Positions 1 to 8,939 of a stretch of DNA of 64,000 bases are shown here, one piece after another (position 1 is the stretch's first letter; every line of letters begins with the position of its first letter). Where the stretch lies: assembly GCF_900156065.1 (NCBI RefSeq), contig NZ_FTNF01000013.1, positions 62,001 through 126,000 on the forward strand, written 5' to 3'. The DNA is from Micromonospora avicenniae (lineage in GTDB: Bacteria; Actinomycetota; Actinomycetes; Mycobacteriales; Micromonosporaceae). Made by a program: the position numbers and the translations under genes. The notes beneath the pieces were generated by a model. It was not told the DNA's origin, ran no database searches, and saw only the letters and a program-made list of their open reading frames with translations.

Positions 1-487
1 ACTGGGACGCGCCGTACGGGCTGCCCGGCTGGTAGATCGAGGAGAACATGATCGTCTTCGCGTGCTGCCAGCCGCCGGCCGCGGCGGTGGACGCGACGAA
101 GGCGGCCACGTTCGGCTGGAAGCGCTGGGTGAAGAAGACCACCGAGGCGACCCCGGCGGACTGCGCGGCCTCCACCACCCGGTCGGCGTCGGCGAGGCTC
201 AGCGACAGCGGCTTGTCCAGCAGCAGGTGCCGTCCGGCGGCGGCCGCTCGGGTCGCGATGTCCGCCTGGATGTCCGGCGGCAGGGCGACGGCCGCCGCGT
301 CGCACGCCTCGATCAAGGCATCGACATCGTCGAAGGCCGGTACGCCGTACCGGTCGGCCAGCGCTGCGGCCCGCTCCGGGTTCCGCCCCCACACCCCGGC
401 CAACTCGGTGCGCGGGTGCGCGTCGAGCGCCGCCCCGTGCGTCTCCGCCGCCCAGTGACCGGTGCCGAACAAACCGAATCGCAGCAC
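1..487 (-). CDS. Gfo/Idh/MocA family oxidoreductase (partial, C-terminus outside window)
   Basis: Only the N-terminal 162 codons lie in the window. The translation opens LRFGLFGTGHWA, a Rossmann NAD(P)-binding start. It continues with WGRNPERAAALADRYGVP and then LLLDKPLSLSLADAD, the EKP-like stretch (here DKP) that marks Gfo/Idh/MocA dehydrogenases, which oxidise sugars or inositols. I chose the GTG at 487, behind a GGCGGGGG purine run. An in-frame ATG at 508 would add seven residues but has no better ribosome site. The substrate cannot be told from this half. It is divergent from the membrane gene pair starting at 629. Confidence 0.85.
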   Translation of the reverse strand, partial: MLRFGLFGTGHWAAETHGAALDAHPRTELAGVWGRNPERAAALADRYGVPAFDDVDALIEACDAAAVALPPDIQADIATRAAAAGRHLLLDKPLSLSLADADRVVEAAQSAGVASVVFFTQRFQPNVAAFVASTAAAGGWQHAKTIMFSSIYQPGSPYGASQ

Positions 488-616
488 GTGAACCCCCGCC
501 CTAGTCATCCCCGCGGCAAGGCCGCGGCCGTGATCCACGCTAGTCGCCCGATCCGGCCCGCGCGGCCGCGGGGGCAGGTCGGGGCGGGGTCGAGCAGCCG
601 TTACTACGGCGATTAG

Positions 617-622
617 TAGGCT
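617..622 (+). promoter_or_regulatory. Leaderless -10 box TAGGCT
   Basis: TAGGCT lies exactly six bases before the GTG at 629. This fits an actinobacterial -10 hexamer whose transcript begins at the start codon. It favours 629 over the in-frame GTG at 623 as translation start. Confidence 0.55.
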
Positions 623-628
623 GTGCCG

Positions 629-1054
629 GTGACCGAGCCATGGACCGAGGTGGTCCCGATGACCGTCGCCGCCGCGACGGGATCGCCGGTGGACGGGCTC
701 CTCGCCACCGCGTCGATCGTGCTGTCGCTCCTGCTCGCGGTCTGGAGCCTGGTGTCCGCGACGCGCAACCGGCCGCCGGACCGCTGGCAGCTGATCGGAT
801 TGGGCGTGCTGGAGCTGCTGCTGCTCGCGCTGGCGGTGGTGGCCCTGGTCGCCATCGCCGGAGGTGACCGACCGGGCGAGCCGGGTGCCTTCTTCGGCTA
901 TCTGGTGACGCTGGTCTGCCTGCCACCACTGGCGGCGGTGCTGGCCCGGATGGAGCCGACCCGCTGGGGTTCGGCGATCGTCTGCGCGGTCTGCCTGGTG
1001 ACCCCGGTCGTCGTGGTCCGGCTACAGCAGACCTGGGAGGTACTCGGTGGTTGA
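629..1054 (+). CDS. Small multi-pass membrane protein, unknown function
   Basis: A 141-residue protein with about four hydrophobic segments: residues ~20-40, ~55-77, ~85-105 and a C-terminal one. Short charged loops separate them (ATRNRPPDRW, GDRPGEPG). I recognise no enzyme motif. Start options are GTG 623, GTG 629 and ATG 659. GTG 629 is preferred because a TAGGCT box sits six bases upstream. The stop overlaps the start of the next gene by eight bases, so the two are probably translationally coupled and act together. Function unknown. Confidence 0.7.
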   Translation: MTEPWTEVVPMTVAAATGSPVDGLLATASIVLSLLLAVWSLVSATRNRPPDRWQLIGLGVLELLLLALAVVALVAIAGGDRPGEPGAFFGYLVTLVCLPPLAAVLARMEPTRWGSAIVCAVCLVTPVVVVRLQQTWEVLGG

Positions 1055-1460
1055 CACGGCTACGCCGCGGCGTACCACGAACCGGGGTCCCGGCCGGCTG
1101 CTGATCGCCGTCTACATCCTCTTCGCGATCGCGGCGACCTCCCGGGCACTGCTCCAGATCATCACGAAGTTCGACGAGGCGCCGGTGGCGTACGCGCTCT
1201 CCGCGGTGGCCGCGCTGATCTACATCGTGGCGGCGATCGGGCTGGCCCGGGCCGGTCACGCCGGCCGCCGGCTGGCCCTGGTGTGCTGTTCCGTGGAGCT
1301 GGTCGGCGTGGTGGTGGTCGGCATCCTCAGCCTGGCTGACAAGGATCTTTTCCCGGACGAGACCGTCTGGTCGCAGTTCGGCAGTGGCTACGGCTACATC
1401 CCGCTGCTCCTGCCCCTACTCGGCCTCTTCTGGCTCCACCGCACCCGCCCCACCCGCTGA
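1047..1460 (+). CDS. Small four-helix membrane protein, coupled to upstream gene
   Basis: A 137-residue protein starting MVDTATPRRTTNRGPG, a basic cytoplasmic tail followed by about four transmembrane helices. The last helix ends before HRTRPTR, a positive C-terminus. The GTG start at 1047 lies inside the last codons of the upstream gene and follows a GGAGG ribosome site at 1036-1040. The frame and overlap support co-expression with the gene at 629. No catalytic or transport motif is visible, so the role is unknown; the size and layout suggest a two-component membrane complex, which is inference. Confidence 0.72.
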   Translation: MVDTATPRRTTNRGPGRLLIAVYILFAIAATSRALLQIITKFDEAPVAYALSAVAALIYIVAAIGLARAGHAGRRLALVCCSVELVGVVVVGILSLADKDLFPDETVWSQFGSGYGYIPLLLPLLGLFWLHRTRPTR

Positions 1461-1483
1461 CCCACCCCCACCCCTCGATCGGC

Positions 1484-1546
1484 CTCTTTCACGGAAAGAG
1501 TGGCCTTGGCGAGCGGAGTGGCCACTCTTTCACGGCAAGAGTGGCC
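1484..1546. repeat. Two direct copies of a palindromic 22-bp element (convergent terminator)
   Basis: Copies at 1484-1505 and 1525-1546 differ by one base. Each folds into a CTCTT/AAGAG stem around a CACGG-type loop. Copy 2 extends to a 10-bp stem, GGCCACTCTT (1520-1529) with AAGAGTGGCC (1537-1546). They sit between a plus-strand gene ending at 1460 and a minus-strand gene ending at 1584, so they may act as a bidirectional terminator. The duplication suggests a dispersed intergenic repeat family. Confidence 0.75.
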
Positions 1547-1583
1547 ATTCGCGTTGCGGGGTGAGGGTGGTGGGGGGTGGCGT

Positions 1584-2342
1584 TCAGGCTTTGGGGCCGC
1601 CGGCTACGTAGATGACCTGGCCGGAGACGAATGACGAGGCCTCGCCGACGAGGAACGAGATGGTGTGGGCGACGTCCTCGGGACGGCCCACCCGGCGTAC
1701 CGGGATCTCCGCGATCGCGTGCTTCTGCAGCTCGGCGAAGTCCACCTTCATCCGGGCGGCGGTCGCCGCGGTCATGTCGGTGACGATGAACCCGGGTGCG
1801 ACGGCGTTGACGGTGACGCCGAACGGGCCCAGTTCGATGGCGAGGGTCTTGGTGAGGCCCTGCAGCCCGGCCTTCGCGGCCGAGTAGTTGGCCTGGCCAC
1901 GGTTGCCCAGCGCTGAGGTGCTGGAGAGGTTGACGATCCGGCCCCACCTGCGTTCGACCATGTGCCGCTGGGCGGCCTGGCTGAACAGGAAGGCACCGCG
2001 CAGGTGCACGCCCATCACCGTGTCCCAGTCGGCGTCGGACATCTTGAACAGCAGGTTGTCCCGGAGCACTCCGGCGTTGTTGACCAGCACGGTCGGCGGT
2101 CCCAGCTCGGCGGCGACCCGATCCACGGCCGCCTTAACCTGGCCCCGGTCCGCGACATCCGCACCAACGCCGAGCGCACGACCGCCGGCTGCCACGATCG
2201 CGTCGACCGTCTCCTTCGTAGCCGACTCCTCGATGTCGACCACGGCGACGGCCATGCCGTCGGTGGCGAGCCGGCGTGCGGTGGCCGCGCCGATACCACG
2301 CGCGGCTCCGGTGACGATGGCGACGCGGAGCTCCTCCGACAT
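1584..2342 (-). CDS. SDR family oxidoreductase, 3-oxoacyl-ACP reductase-like
   Basis: A 252-residue short-chain dehydrogenase. TGAARGIG (11-18) is the cofactor glycine motif, NNAG lies at 88-91, and the catalytic Ser140, Tyr153 and Lys157 are in place (NLSSTS, YSAAK). The C-terminal VIYVAGGP is typical of FabG-like proteins, which reduce 3-ketoacyl thioesters with NADPH. The helix usually reading VNLRG reads VHLRG here, so the Asn of the N-S-Y-K tetrad is replaced by His. ATG 2342 follows GGGAGG at a good distance. It is monocistronic, with no fatty-acid genes beside it, so the real substrate is uncertain. Confidence 0.9.
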   Translation of the reverse strand: MSEELRVAIVTGAARGIGAATARRLATDGMAVAVVDIEESATKETVDAIVAAGGRALGVGADVADRGQVKAAVDRVAAELGPPTVLVNNAGVLRDNLLFKMSDADWDTVMGVHLRGAFLFSQAAQRHMVERRWGRIVNLSSTSALGNRGQANYSAAKAGLQGLTKTLAIELGPFGVTVNAVAPGFIVTDMTAATAARMKVDFAELQKHAIAEIPVRRVGRPEDVAHTISFLVGEASSFVSGQVIYVAGGPKA

Positions 2343-2655
2343 GCTTACCTCCCGGTAACTTGGGCTCGATCGAAGGAGCTTAACCCCCGCCCGCCCTCGG
2401 GCGTCAGGCCGAGAAACGCCGCTGCTCGTCGCCGGGACGGACCGGCGGGCGCTGGCGCTGCCGCACCGACGACCACCGACCCGCGCCGCCGCCCAGCGAG
2501 TCCCACCTATGTACTGGATGATCTTTCCCGCGTAGCGTGACCTGCCGTCCCCCGACAGAAACGCCCCGCCCTGCTGTGCCCGTACCGGCATCAAGACACT
2601 CCGCCGGCGTGCCCGCAGCGACCGGAGCGGACGACGAAGCAAGGAACGACATCAC
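2343..2655. other. Intergenic promoter region between SDR and subtilase genes
   Basis: These 313 bp separate two divergent genes. TAGCGT at 2533-2538 matches the -10 boxes seen elsewhere in the window and would give the subtilase mRNA a leader of about 110 bases. AAGGA lies just upstream of the GTG at 2656. I see no small gene, tRNA or strong repeat here. Confidence 0.45.
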
Positions 2656-5600
2656 GTGACGATCTCGCGTACCCGTGGAGGCTGGCTGGCCGCCGTGGTC
2701 TCCGCGGCCCTCGCGGCGACCGGTGGCGCACCCGCCCTGGCCGCCCCCGGCTCGCCGGCCGATCCCGGCACCACATCCCCGCGCGCGGCCGACCTGCCCA
2801 CCCCTCCCGGCGCCCACTCGGTCACTCTCATCACCGGTGACGTGGTGACAACCCGGCGCACCCCGAACGGCGGCACGCTCGACGTGCGGAGTCCCGACGG
2901 GGCCCGCACGCCGGTGCGCGTGGTGGAGGCCGGCGACGACCTGTACGTCTACCCGCAGTCCGTGCTCCCCTACGTGGCCGCGAACACCCTCGACAAGCGA
3001 CTGTTCAACATCACCCAACTGATCGCCGACGAGTACGACGACGCGCACTCCGACCACCTGCCACTGATCGTGTCGTACGCCGACGCCGAGACCGGGCTGC
3101 GCGCCTCCGCCTCCCCGGCCGGCGCGACGCGCACCCGCACGCTGAGCAGCATCGCCGGCGCGGCCCTGCAGGAGGACCGCGACCGGGCCGACGACTTCTG
3201 GGCCGCGGTGACCGGCACCGCCCACACCGCGAAGTCCACCACGAGCGGCGGCGCCGGACGCTTCGGCGGCGGGATCGCGAAGATCTGGCTGGACGGGCGG
3301 GTGCGCGCGGACCTCGCCGACAGCACCGCGCAGATCGGCGCCCCCGACGTGTGGGCCGGCGGCGACACCGGCGAAGGCGTACGCGTGGCGGTGCTGGACA
3401 CCGGCGTCGACGCCGCCCACCCGGACCTGGCCGACCGGATCACCGAGTCGGCCGTGTTCGTCCCCGGTGCGCAGATGGCCGACCGGGTCGGGCACGGCAC
3501 CCACGTCGCCTCGACCATCGCCGGCACCGGCGCCGCGTCCGAGGGCGCGGAGAAGGGCGTCGCCCCCGACGCCCGGCTCGTCATCGGCAAGGTGCTCGAC
3601 GACAAGGGCTCCGGGCAGGACTCCTGGATCATCGCCGGCATGGAGTGGGCTACCCGGGAAGCCCACGCACGGATCATCAACATGAGCCTCGGGGCGGGCC
3701 AGCCCAGCAACGGCGAGGAACTGCTCTGCCTCGCGGTGAACTCGCTGAGCGCCGAGACCAACGCCCTCTTCGTCGTCGCCGCCGGCAACGACGGCGGAGC
3801 GGGCACCGTCTCCGCCCCCGGCTCCGCGGACGCGGCGCTGACCGTCGGCGCGGTCGACGCCGACGACAAGCTCGCCCAATTCTCCAGCCAGGGGCCGCGG
3901 GGCGGCGACGACGCCATCAAGCCGGAGCTGACCGCGCCCGGCGTCGGCATCCTCGCCGCCCGCTCGCAGTACATGGACGGTGAGGGCCTCTACACGACCA
4001 TGGACGGCACCTCGATGGCCACGCCGCACGTGGCCGGGGCCGCCGCCCTGCTCGCCGCGAAGCACCCGGACTGGACCGGCCAGCAGCTGAAGGACGCCCT
4101 GGTGAGCACCACCCGGCCCACCCCGCAGTACACCGCGTACCAGGCCGGCACCGGCCGGGTCGACATCGCCGCCGCCACGAAGGCGCCGGTCGTCGCCACC
4201 GGCACCGTCCACACCGCCATCGGCGCGGACACCGCGAGTGGGGGCGACAGCACTCATCCGGTCACCTACACCAACACCACCGCGCAGGCGATCACGCTGG
4301 ACCTCGCGGTCGACGCCCCGACGGCGCCGACCGGGCTGTTCCGCCTCTCCGCGGCGCAGGTGACCGTACCCGCCAACGGCACCGCCACGGTCACCCTCAC
4401 CACGGACACCACCCGCGCCGCCACCGGCAGCCGGTACACCGGGCAGATCACCGCCACCGGGCCGGACCGGGCCACGCTGACCCGCACGGCGATCTCCGTG
4501 GGCACGTACGTCCCGTACCACTGGCTGCGGCTGGAGGTGACCGACCGGGCCGGCAAGCCGGTCCCCGGGCTGATCGAGTTGGGCCGGGTGGGCAGCTACG
4601 AACCGGACTTCATCACCACCGACGACAACGGCATCGCGCAGCTCCACGTGCCCGAGGGCGTCTACTCGGCGATGAGCTTCCTGAACGTCACCGGTAGCCA
4701 CGGGCCGAACTCGTTGGGCGTGGCCCTGCTCGGTGACCCCGACATCGACCTGCGCGAGGACACCGTGGTCCGGCTGGACGGCACCGCCGTCCGCCAAGTC
4801 GAGTCGCGGGTGCCGCAGCAGGCCGCCGACACGTACACCCGGTTTGACTACCAGCGGTCGCAGGGCGAGGGCCGGTGGCGCTCGTTCATCGAGGGCGACG
4901 TCTACTACGACAGCTTCTGGGCCGCACCGACCGAGGACGACGTCGAGCACGGCGACTTCTACGTCGGCGCTCGCTGGCGCAAGGAGCAGCCGGTGCTCAG
5001 CGTCGGCACCGGGACCGTCGACTTCGACGACGTGGTCCGCCAGCGGGGCACCACCCAGCTCCCGGAGGGCCGATGGAGCCTGCCCGCCGTGTACGCGGGC
5101 AACGGCGCGCCGAGCGACTACACCAAGCTCGACGCACGCGGCAAGGTGGTCGTGGTCCGGCACAACGACGACGTCCTCGACTTCGAGCAGGCCGCCGCGG
5201 CGAGCGCCGCCGGCGCGAAGATGATGCTCGTCGTCAACGACTACCCGTGGCGCGAGGTGCGCGACTACTCGATCGAGTGGAACCAGCCGGCCCCCTTCGA
5301 GGTGGCGCTGCTCGGCATGGACGAGGGCGAGGCACTGATCGAGCAGATCCAGCGCGGGGCGACGACGGTCGACGTGACCTCCAAGCCCGTCGCCGACTAC
5401 GTGTACGACCTGGTCCAGGCGTACCACAACCGGATCCCGGCCGAGCTGACCCGGACTGAGACGACCCGGAGCCTGGCCCGGATCGACGTCGGCTTCGCCT
5501 TCCCGTCGACGCAGAGCCGGGGTGGCGAGTTCCGGTTCGACTGGCCGTCGTACTCGAACTGGGGCATCGGCCGGACCAGCGACCGACCGCTCGCCCCGGT

Positions 5601-6393
5601 CCGCACCGACTGGGTGTCCACGGGCAGCGACCTGTACGAGTGGGGCCAGGAGGCGTACATCGGCTTCGACAACTACCAGGTCGACAGCAGGACCAGCTAC
5701 CGGGCGGGCAGCCGCGGGAAGGAGCAGTTCTTCGAGCCGATCGCGCGGCCGCACCTCAACAACAACTGGACCCTGCCCACCCGCTCCGGCGACACCCTCG
5801 ACATCGACGTGCCCGGTTGGGGCGGCGACGACCACGTCGGCATGGCGATGAACGACGCCACCCAGGTCAACGAGCTCTACCAGGGCGACACGCGTCTCGC
5901 GGAGGAGACCACCACCTGGATCAGCGGCACGGCGCCGAGCGCGGGCGAGTTGCCGTACCGGCTGGTGGTCCGTACCACCCAGGACCCGAACGGGAGCCGG
6001 TACTCGGCGAAGACCGAGACGCAGTGGCGTTTCCGGTCGAAGGCGCCGGCCGCCGGCGTGGAGTCGAGCGTGCTGCCGCTGCTGCAGCTCGACTATGCGG
6101 TCGACACCGACACCGCCGGCACCGCGAGGCGCGACACCGCCCTGACCGTCTCCGCCGCGCACCTGCCCGGCGTCACGGGCGGCGGCGACGTCGGGGCGGT
6201 CCGGTTGGAGGTCTCGTACGACGACGGCGCGCACTGGCAGAAGCAGTCGTTGACCCGGACGAAGGACGGTTCCTGGACGGCGAAGCTGAAGGCGCCGAAG
6301 GGTGCGTCGTACGTGTCGCTGCGGGCCGGTGCCGCGGACGGCTCGGGCAACGCGGTCGACCAGACCGTCATCCGCGCCTTCGGGCTGCGCTGA
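2656..6393 (+). CDS. Secreted S8 family serine peptidase (subtilase), 1245 aa
   Basis: A large extracellular subtilisin-like protease. The N-terminus (MTISRTRGG, hydrophobic run, then ALAAPGSPA) is a signal peptide with an AXA-type cleavage site. The catalytic triad is Asp248 (VLDTGVD), His280 (GHGTHV) and Ser453 (GTSMATPHVAG), with oxyanion Asn378 (AAGND). The ~200 residues before the catalytic domain are probably an inhibitory propeptide. A long C-terminal part follows, including a PA-like insert near 810-880 (KVVVVRHNDD, AGAKMMLVVND) and beta-rich domains. The GTG start follows AAGGA. It stands alone with its own promoter. Likely role is extracellular protein digestion; its target is not predictable. 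Confidence 0.95.
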   Translation: MTISRTRGGWLAAVVSAALAATGGAPALAAPGSPADPGTTSPRAADLPTPPGAHSVTLITGDVVTTRRTPNGGTLDVRSPDGARTPVRVVEAGDDLYVYPQSVLPYVAANTLDKRLFNITQLIADEYDDAHSDHLPLIVSYADAETGLRASASPAGATRTRTLSSIAGAALQEDRDRADDFWAAVTGTAHTAKSTTSGGAGRFGGGIAKIWLDGRVRADLADSTAQIGAPDVWAGGDTGEGVRVAVLDTGVDAAHPDLADRITESAVFVPGAQMADRVGHGTHVASTIAGTGAASEGAEKGVAPDARLVIGKVLDDKGSGQDSWIIAGMEWATREAHARIINMSLGAGQPSNGEELLCLAVNSLSAETNALFVVAAGNDGGAGTVSAPGSADAALTVGAVDADDKLAQFSSQGPRGGDDAIKPELTAPGVGILAARSQYMDGEGLYTTMDGTSMATPHVAGAAALLAAKHPDWTGQQLKDALVSTTRPTPQYTAYQAGTGRVDIAAATKAPVVATGTVHTAIGADTASGGDSTHPVTYTNTTAQAITLDLAVDAPTAPTGLFRLSAAQVTVPANGTATVTLTTDTTRAATGSRYTGQITATGPDRATLTRTAISVGTYVPYHWLRLEVTDRAGKPVPGLIELGRVGSYEPDFITTDDNGIAQLHVPEGVYSAMSFLNVTGSHGPNSLGVALLGDPDIDLREDTVVRLDGTAVRQVESRVPQQAADTYTRFDYQRSQGEGRWRSFIEGDVYYDSFWAAPTEDDVEHGDFYVGARWRKEQPVLSVGTGTVDFDDVVRQRGTTQLPEGRWSLPAVYAGNGAPSDYTKLDARGKVVVVRHNDDVLDFEQAAAASAAGAKMMLVVNDYPWREVRDYSIEWNQPAPFEVALLGMDEGEALIEQIQRGATTVDVTSKPVADYVYDLVQAYHNRIPAELTRTETTRSLARIDVGFAFPSTQSRGGEFRFDWPSYSNWGIGRTSDRPLAPVRTDWVSTGSDLYEWGQEAYIGFDNYQVDSRTSYRAGSRGKEQFFEPIARPHLNNNWTLPTRSGDTLDIDVPGWGGDDHVGMAMNDATQVNELYQGDTRLAEETTTWISGTAPSAGELPYRLVVRTTQDPNGSRYSAKTETQWRFRSKAPAAGVESSVLPLLQLDYAVDTDTAGTARRDTALTVSAAHLPGVTGGGDVGAVRLEVSYDDGAHWQKQSLTRTKDGSWTAKLKAPKGASYVSLRAGAADGSGNAVDQTVIRAFGLR

Positions 6394-6535
6394 CCGCCTG
6401 ACGGTACGAACCCGGGGGTCACGGCGTGTGCCGTGGCCCCCGTGGCTTTCCGCCGGTCGTCCCGGCCCGCAGCCCGCTGAATCCCGCCGGGCGGCGAGGG
6501 TCGGGGCCGTCCATTCCGGTGCGGACCGGCCGGGG

Positions 6536-8182
6536 TCAGTGGCCTCGACGCAGCCGGATCCAGCGGTAGCCGTGACCGGCCAGTTGGAGGCGCTCCAACT
6601 TTCCCACCTCGCCGTAGCCACGGTCGGTCAGCACGTCGATCGGTTGGTCCGCCTCCGGCTGGAGCAGGCTGAGGTCCACCTCGACGTCGTCGGTGCCGAG
6701 GTTGTGCAGGAAGACCATGGTGCCGGTCGGTCCGTCGGCCCGGTGGGCGAGGACACCGGGTGGCATCGGCACGTCGATGTGGGTGGTCGAGCCGGACCCG
6801 ATCTCCGGGGCCTCACGCAGGGTACGGATCATCCGCTCGAACCAGGCGAGCAACGACCTCGGGTCACGACGCTGGGCGGTGACGTTGACCTTCTCGTAGC
6901 CGTACTCACCCTTGTCGATGACCGGCCGGATCAGTTTGTCCGGCTCGGCGGTGGAGAAGCCGGCGTTCTCCTTGAAGGACCACTGCATCGGGGTACGGAT
7001 CGCCTGCCGGCCGGGCAGGGACAGGTCCTCCCCCATTCCGATCTCCTCGCCGTAGCGCAGCACCGGCGTGCCGCGCAGCGAGAACTGCAACGCGTACGCC
7101 AGCTCGATCCACCGCCGGTCGTTGCCGAGCATGGGCGCCAGCCGGCGACGGATGCCCCGGTTGTAGAGGCGCATGTGCTCGTCCGGCCCGAACCGCGCGT
7201 AGACCTGGTTCCGTTGCTCGGCGGTCAGCCGGGACAGGTCGATCTCGTCGTGGTTGCGCAGGAAGGTGGCCCACTGAGCGCCCGTCGGAAGCAGGGGTGT
7301 GTCGCGCAGCGCCTCGATCACCGGCTCCGGGTCCTGCCGGGCCAGGGCGAGCATCAGGCGGCCGTTGAGCATGAAGTCGAAGAGCATGTGCAGCCGGTTC
7401 GCCGAGCCGCCCCCGTCGCCGAAGTAGACCGGCAGCTGGTCCGGTTCGACGTTCGCCTCGGCCAGCAGGATCGCGTCGCCCCGGCGCCACTGGACGTGCT
7501 GACGCAGGTCGGTGAGGAAGTCCAGGTCCTTCGGCGAGTTCGGGTTGCCCGGCTCGGTGAGCTCGATGATGAACGGGACCGCATCCATCCGGAACCCGGA
7601 GACGCCGAGCTGGAGCCAGAACGACATGATCTTCTTGACCTCGGCGCGTACCGCCGGGTTCGCCATGTTGAGGTCGGGCTGGAACCGGTAGAACCGGTGG
7701 TAGTACCACGCTTTGGCCGTCCGGTCGTAGCTCCACGTCTCCTTCTGCTCACCGGGGAAGACCATGCCCTGCCGACGGTCGGGCGGCTCCTGCTCGGACC
7801 AGACGAACCAGTCCCGGTACGGCGAGTCCGGCGAGGATCGGGCGGACTGGAACCACGGGTGCTCGTCGGAGGTGTGGTTGACCACCAGGTCGATGATCAC
7901 GCGAATGCCTCGGTTGCCGGCCTGGTGCAGCAGCTCGGCGAAGTCGCCGAGGGTGCCGAAGCGCGGGTCCACGTTGTAGAAGTCGGTGGCGTCGTACCCG
8001 TCGTCCCGGTTCGGTGACGGGTGGATCGGGTGCAGCCAGAGACAGGTCACGCCGAGCCGGGCGAGGTAGTCGAGCCGGCCGATGAGTCCCGGGATGTCAC
8101 CGACTCCGTCGCCGTCGGAGTCCGCGTACGTGTCGATGTCGAGGCAGTAGACGACCGCCTCGGAGTACCACCTGTCGCCCAT
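6536..8182 (-). CDS. GH13 alpha-amylase family enzyme, trehalose synthase (TreS)-like
   Basis: A 548-residue glycoside hydrolase family 13 protein. The four family motifs are clear: DLVVNHTSDEHPWF (from residue 98), GFRMDA with nucleophile Asp200, LLAEANVEPD with acid/base Glu242, and FLRNHDE with Asp312. The opening (WYSEAVVYCLDIDTYADSDGDGVGD) and QPDLNMANP are characteristic of TreS, which interconverts maltose and trehalose. Unlike full GlgE-pathway loci, no maltokinase or glgE/glgB lies beside it, so it may be a paralogue with another alpha-glucosyl substrate. ATG 8182 is divergent from the gene at 8252. Confidence 0.88.
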   Translation of the reverse strand: MGDRWYSEAVVYCLDIDTYADSDGDGVGDIPGLIGRLDYLARLGVTCLWLHPIHPSPNRDDGYDATDFYNVDPRFGTLGDFAELLHQAGNRGIRVIIDLVVNHTSDEHPWFQSARSSPDSPYRDWFVWSEQEPPDRRQGMVFPGEQKETWSYDRTAKAWYYHRFYRFQPDLNMANPAVRAEVKKIMSFWLQLGVSGFRMDAVPFIIELTEPGNPNSPKDLDFLTDLRQHVQWRRGDAILLAEANVEPDQLPVYFGDGGGSANRLHMLFDFMLNGRLMLALARQDPEPVIEALRDTPLLPTGAQWATFLRNHDEIDLSRLTAEQRNQVYARFGPDEHMRLYNRGIRRRLAPMLGNDRRWIELAYALQFSLRGTPVLRYGEEIGMGEDLSLPGRQAIRTPMQWSFKENAGFSTAEPDKLIRPVIDKGEYGYEKVNVTAQRRDPRSLLAWFERMIRTLREAPEIGSGSTTHIDVPMPPGVLAHRADGPTGTMVFLHNLGTDDVEVDLSLLQPEADQPIDVLTDRGYGEVGKLERLQLAGHGYRWIRLRRGH

Positions 8183-8238
8183 GCCCGTTCATCTTTTCCG
8201 ATCCGCCGCCCGGGCAAACCGGTTCGCTCTCCCGCGGG

Positions 8239-8244
8239 TAGCGT
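8239..8244 (+). promoter_or_regulatory. Leaderless -10 box TAGCGT
   Basis: TAGCGT is separated by seven bases from the ATG at 8252, with no Shine-Dalgarno sequence between them. This is consistent with a leaderless mRNA. Confidence 0.55.
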
Positions 8245-8251
8245 GCCGATC

Positions 8252-8860
8252 ATGCGCGACGCATCCCACACCGAACCGGTCGACTGGTCCACCGGCAGTT
8301 GGCTGCACCAGCCGGTCCGCGCGGACCGTACGCCGGAGGGTGAGCTCGTGGTGGAGCCGACCGCCGGCACCGACCTCTGGCGGCACACCAGCTACGGCTT
8401 CGTGCACGACGACGCTCCGGCGCTGCTCGCCCCGTTGCCCCCCGGCACGGCCGTCGAGGTGAGCTTCCGGTTGGAGTGGACCGAGCAGTTCGACCAGGCC
8501 GGCGTGCTGGTCCGGGTCGACGAGCGGAACTGGATCAAGGCCGGGGTGGAGGTCAGTGACGGTCAGCCACAGGTCGGCGCGGTGGTTACCCGGGAACTGT
8601 CGGACTGGTCGGTCGCTCCGGTGCCGGAGTGGGCCGGGCGCGAGGTGACCGTGCGGGCCAGCCGCGCGGGCGACGCGCTCACCGTACGGGCCCGGGTGGC
8701 CGGGGAGCCGTGGCGGCTGGTGCGGCTCGCCCCGCTCCCGCCCGAGGCCGAGGTGAGCGCCGGCCCGTTCTGCTGCTCGCCGACCCGGGGCGGGCTGGTG
8801 GTCCGGTTCACCGGTTGGCGTCAGGGGCCGGCCGACGCGGCTCTGCACCCGGAGGAGTGA
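8252..8860 (+). CDS. DUF1349-like concanavalin-fold protein
   Basis: A 202-residue protein without signal peptide or membrane helix. It is beta-rich with tryptophans at regular positions and contains FDQAGVLVRVDERNWIKAGVE, GREVTVRAS, CCSPTRGGLVVRF and a C-terminal FTGW. This is the pattern I associate with DUF1349 proteins, which have a jelly-roll/concanavalin-like fold and are thought to bind carbohydrate or regulate metabolic enzymes; no reaction is established. The ATG lies seven bases after TAGCGT. It sits back-to-back with the TreS-like gene, so a role in alpha-glucan metabolism is possible but only inferred. Confidence 0.78.
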   Translation: MRDASHTEPVDWSTGSWLHQPVRADRTPEGELVVEPTAGTDLWRHTSYGFVHDDAPALLAPLPPGTAVEVSFRLEWTEQFDQAGVLVRVDERNWIKAGVEVSDGQPQVGAVVTRELSDWSVAPVPEWAGREVTVRASRAGDALTVRARVAGEPWRLVRLAPLPPEAEVSAGPFCCSPTRGGLVVRFTGWRQGPADAALHPEE

Positions 8861-8939
8861 CGGGGCGCGGCCCCGAGGTGTGGCGCCCCCGTCGGCGGGT
8901 ACAGGAAGCGATCCCCTCCCGTAGCGGAAAGGATCGACC

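Noticed and set aside
2404..6621. 1405-codon open frame on the minus strand across the subtilase gene
   Set aside because: It is the mirror of a clearly coding subtilase with signal peptide and full triad; high GC leaves the antisense frame open. Its translation is low-complexity Gly/Arg/Val.
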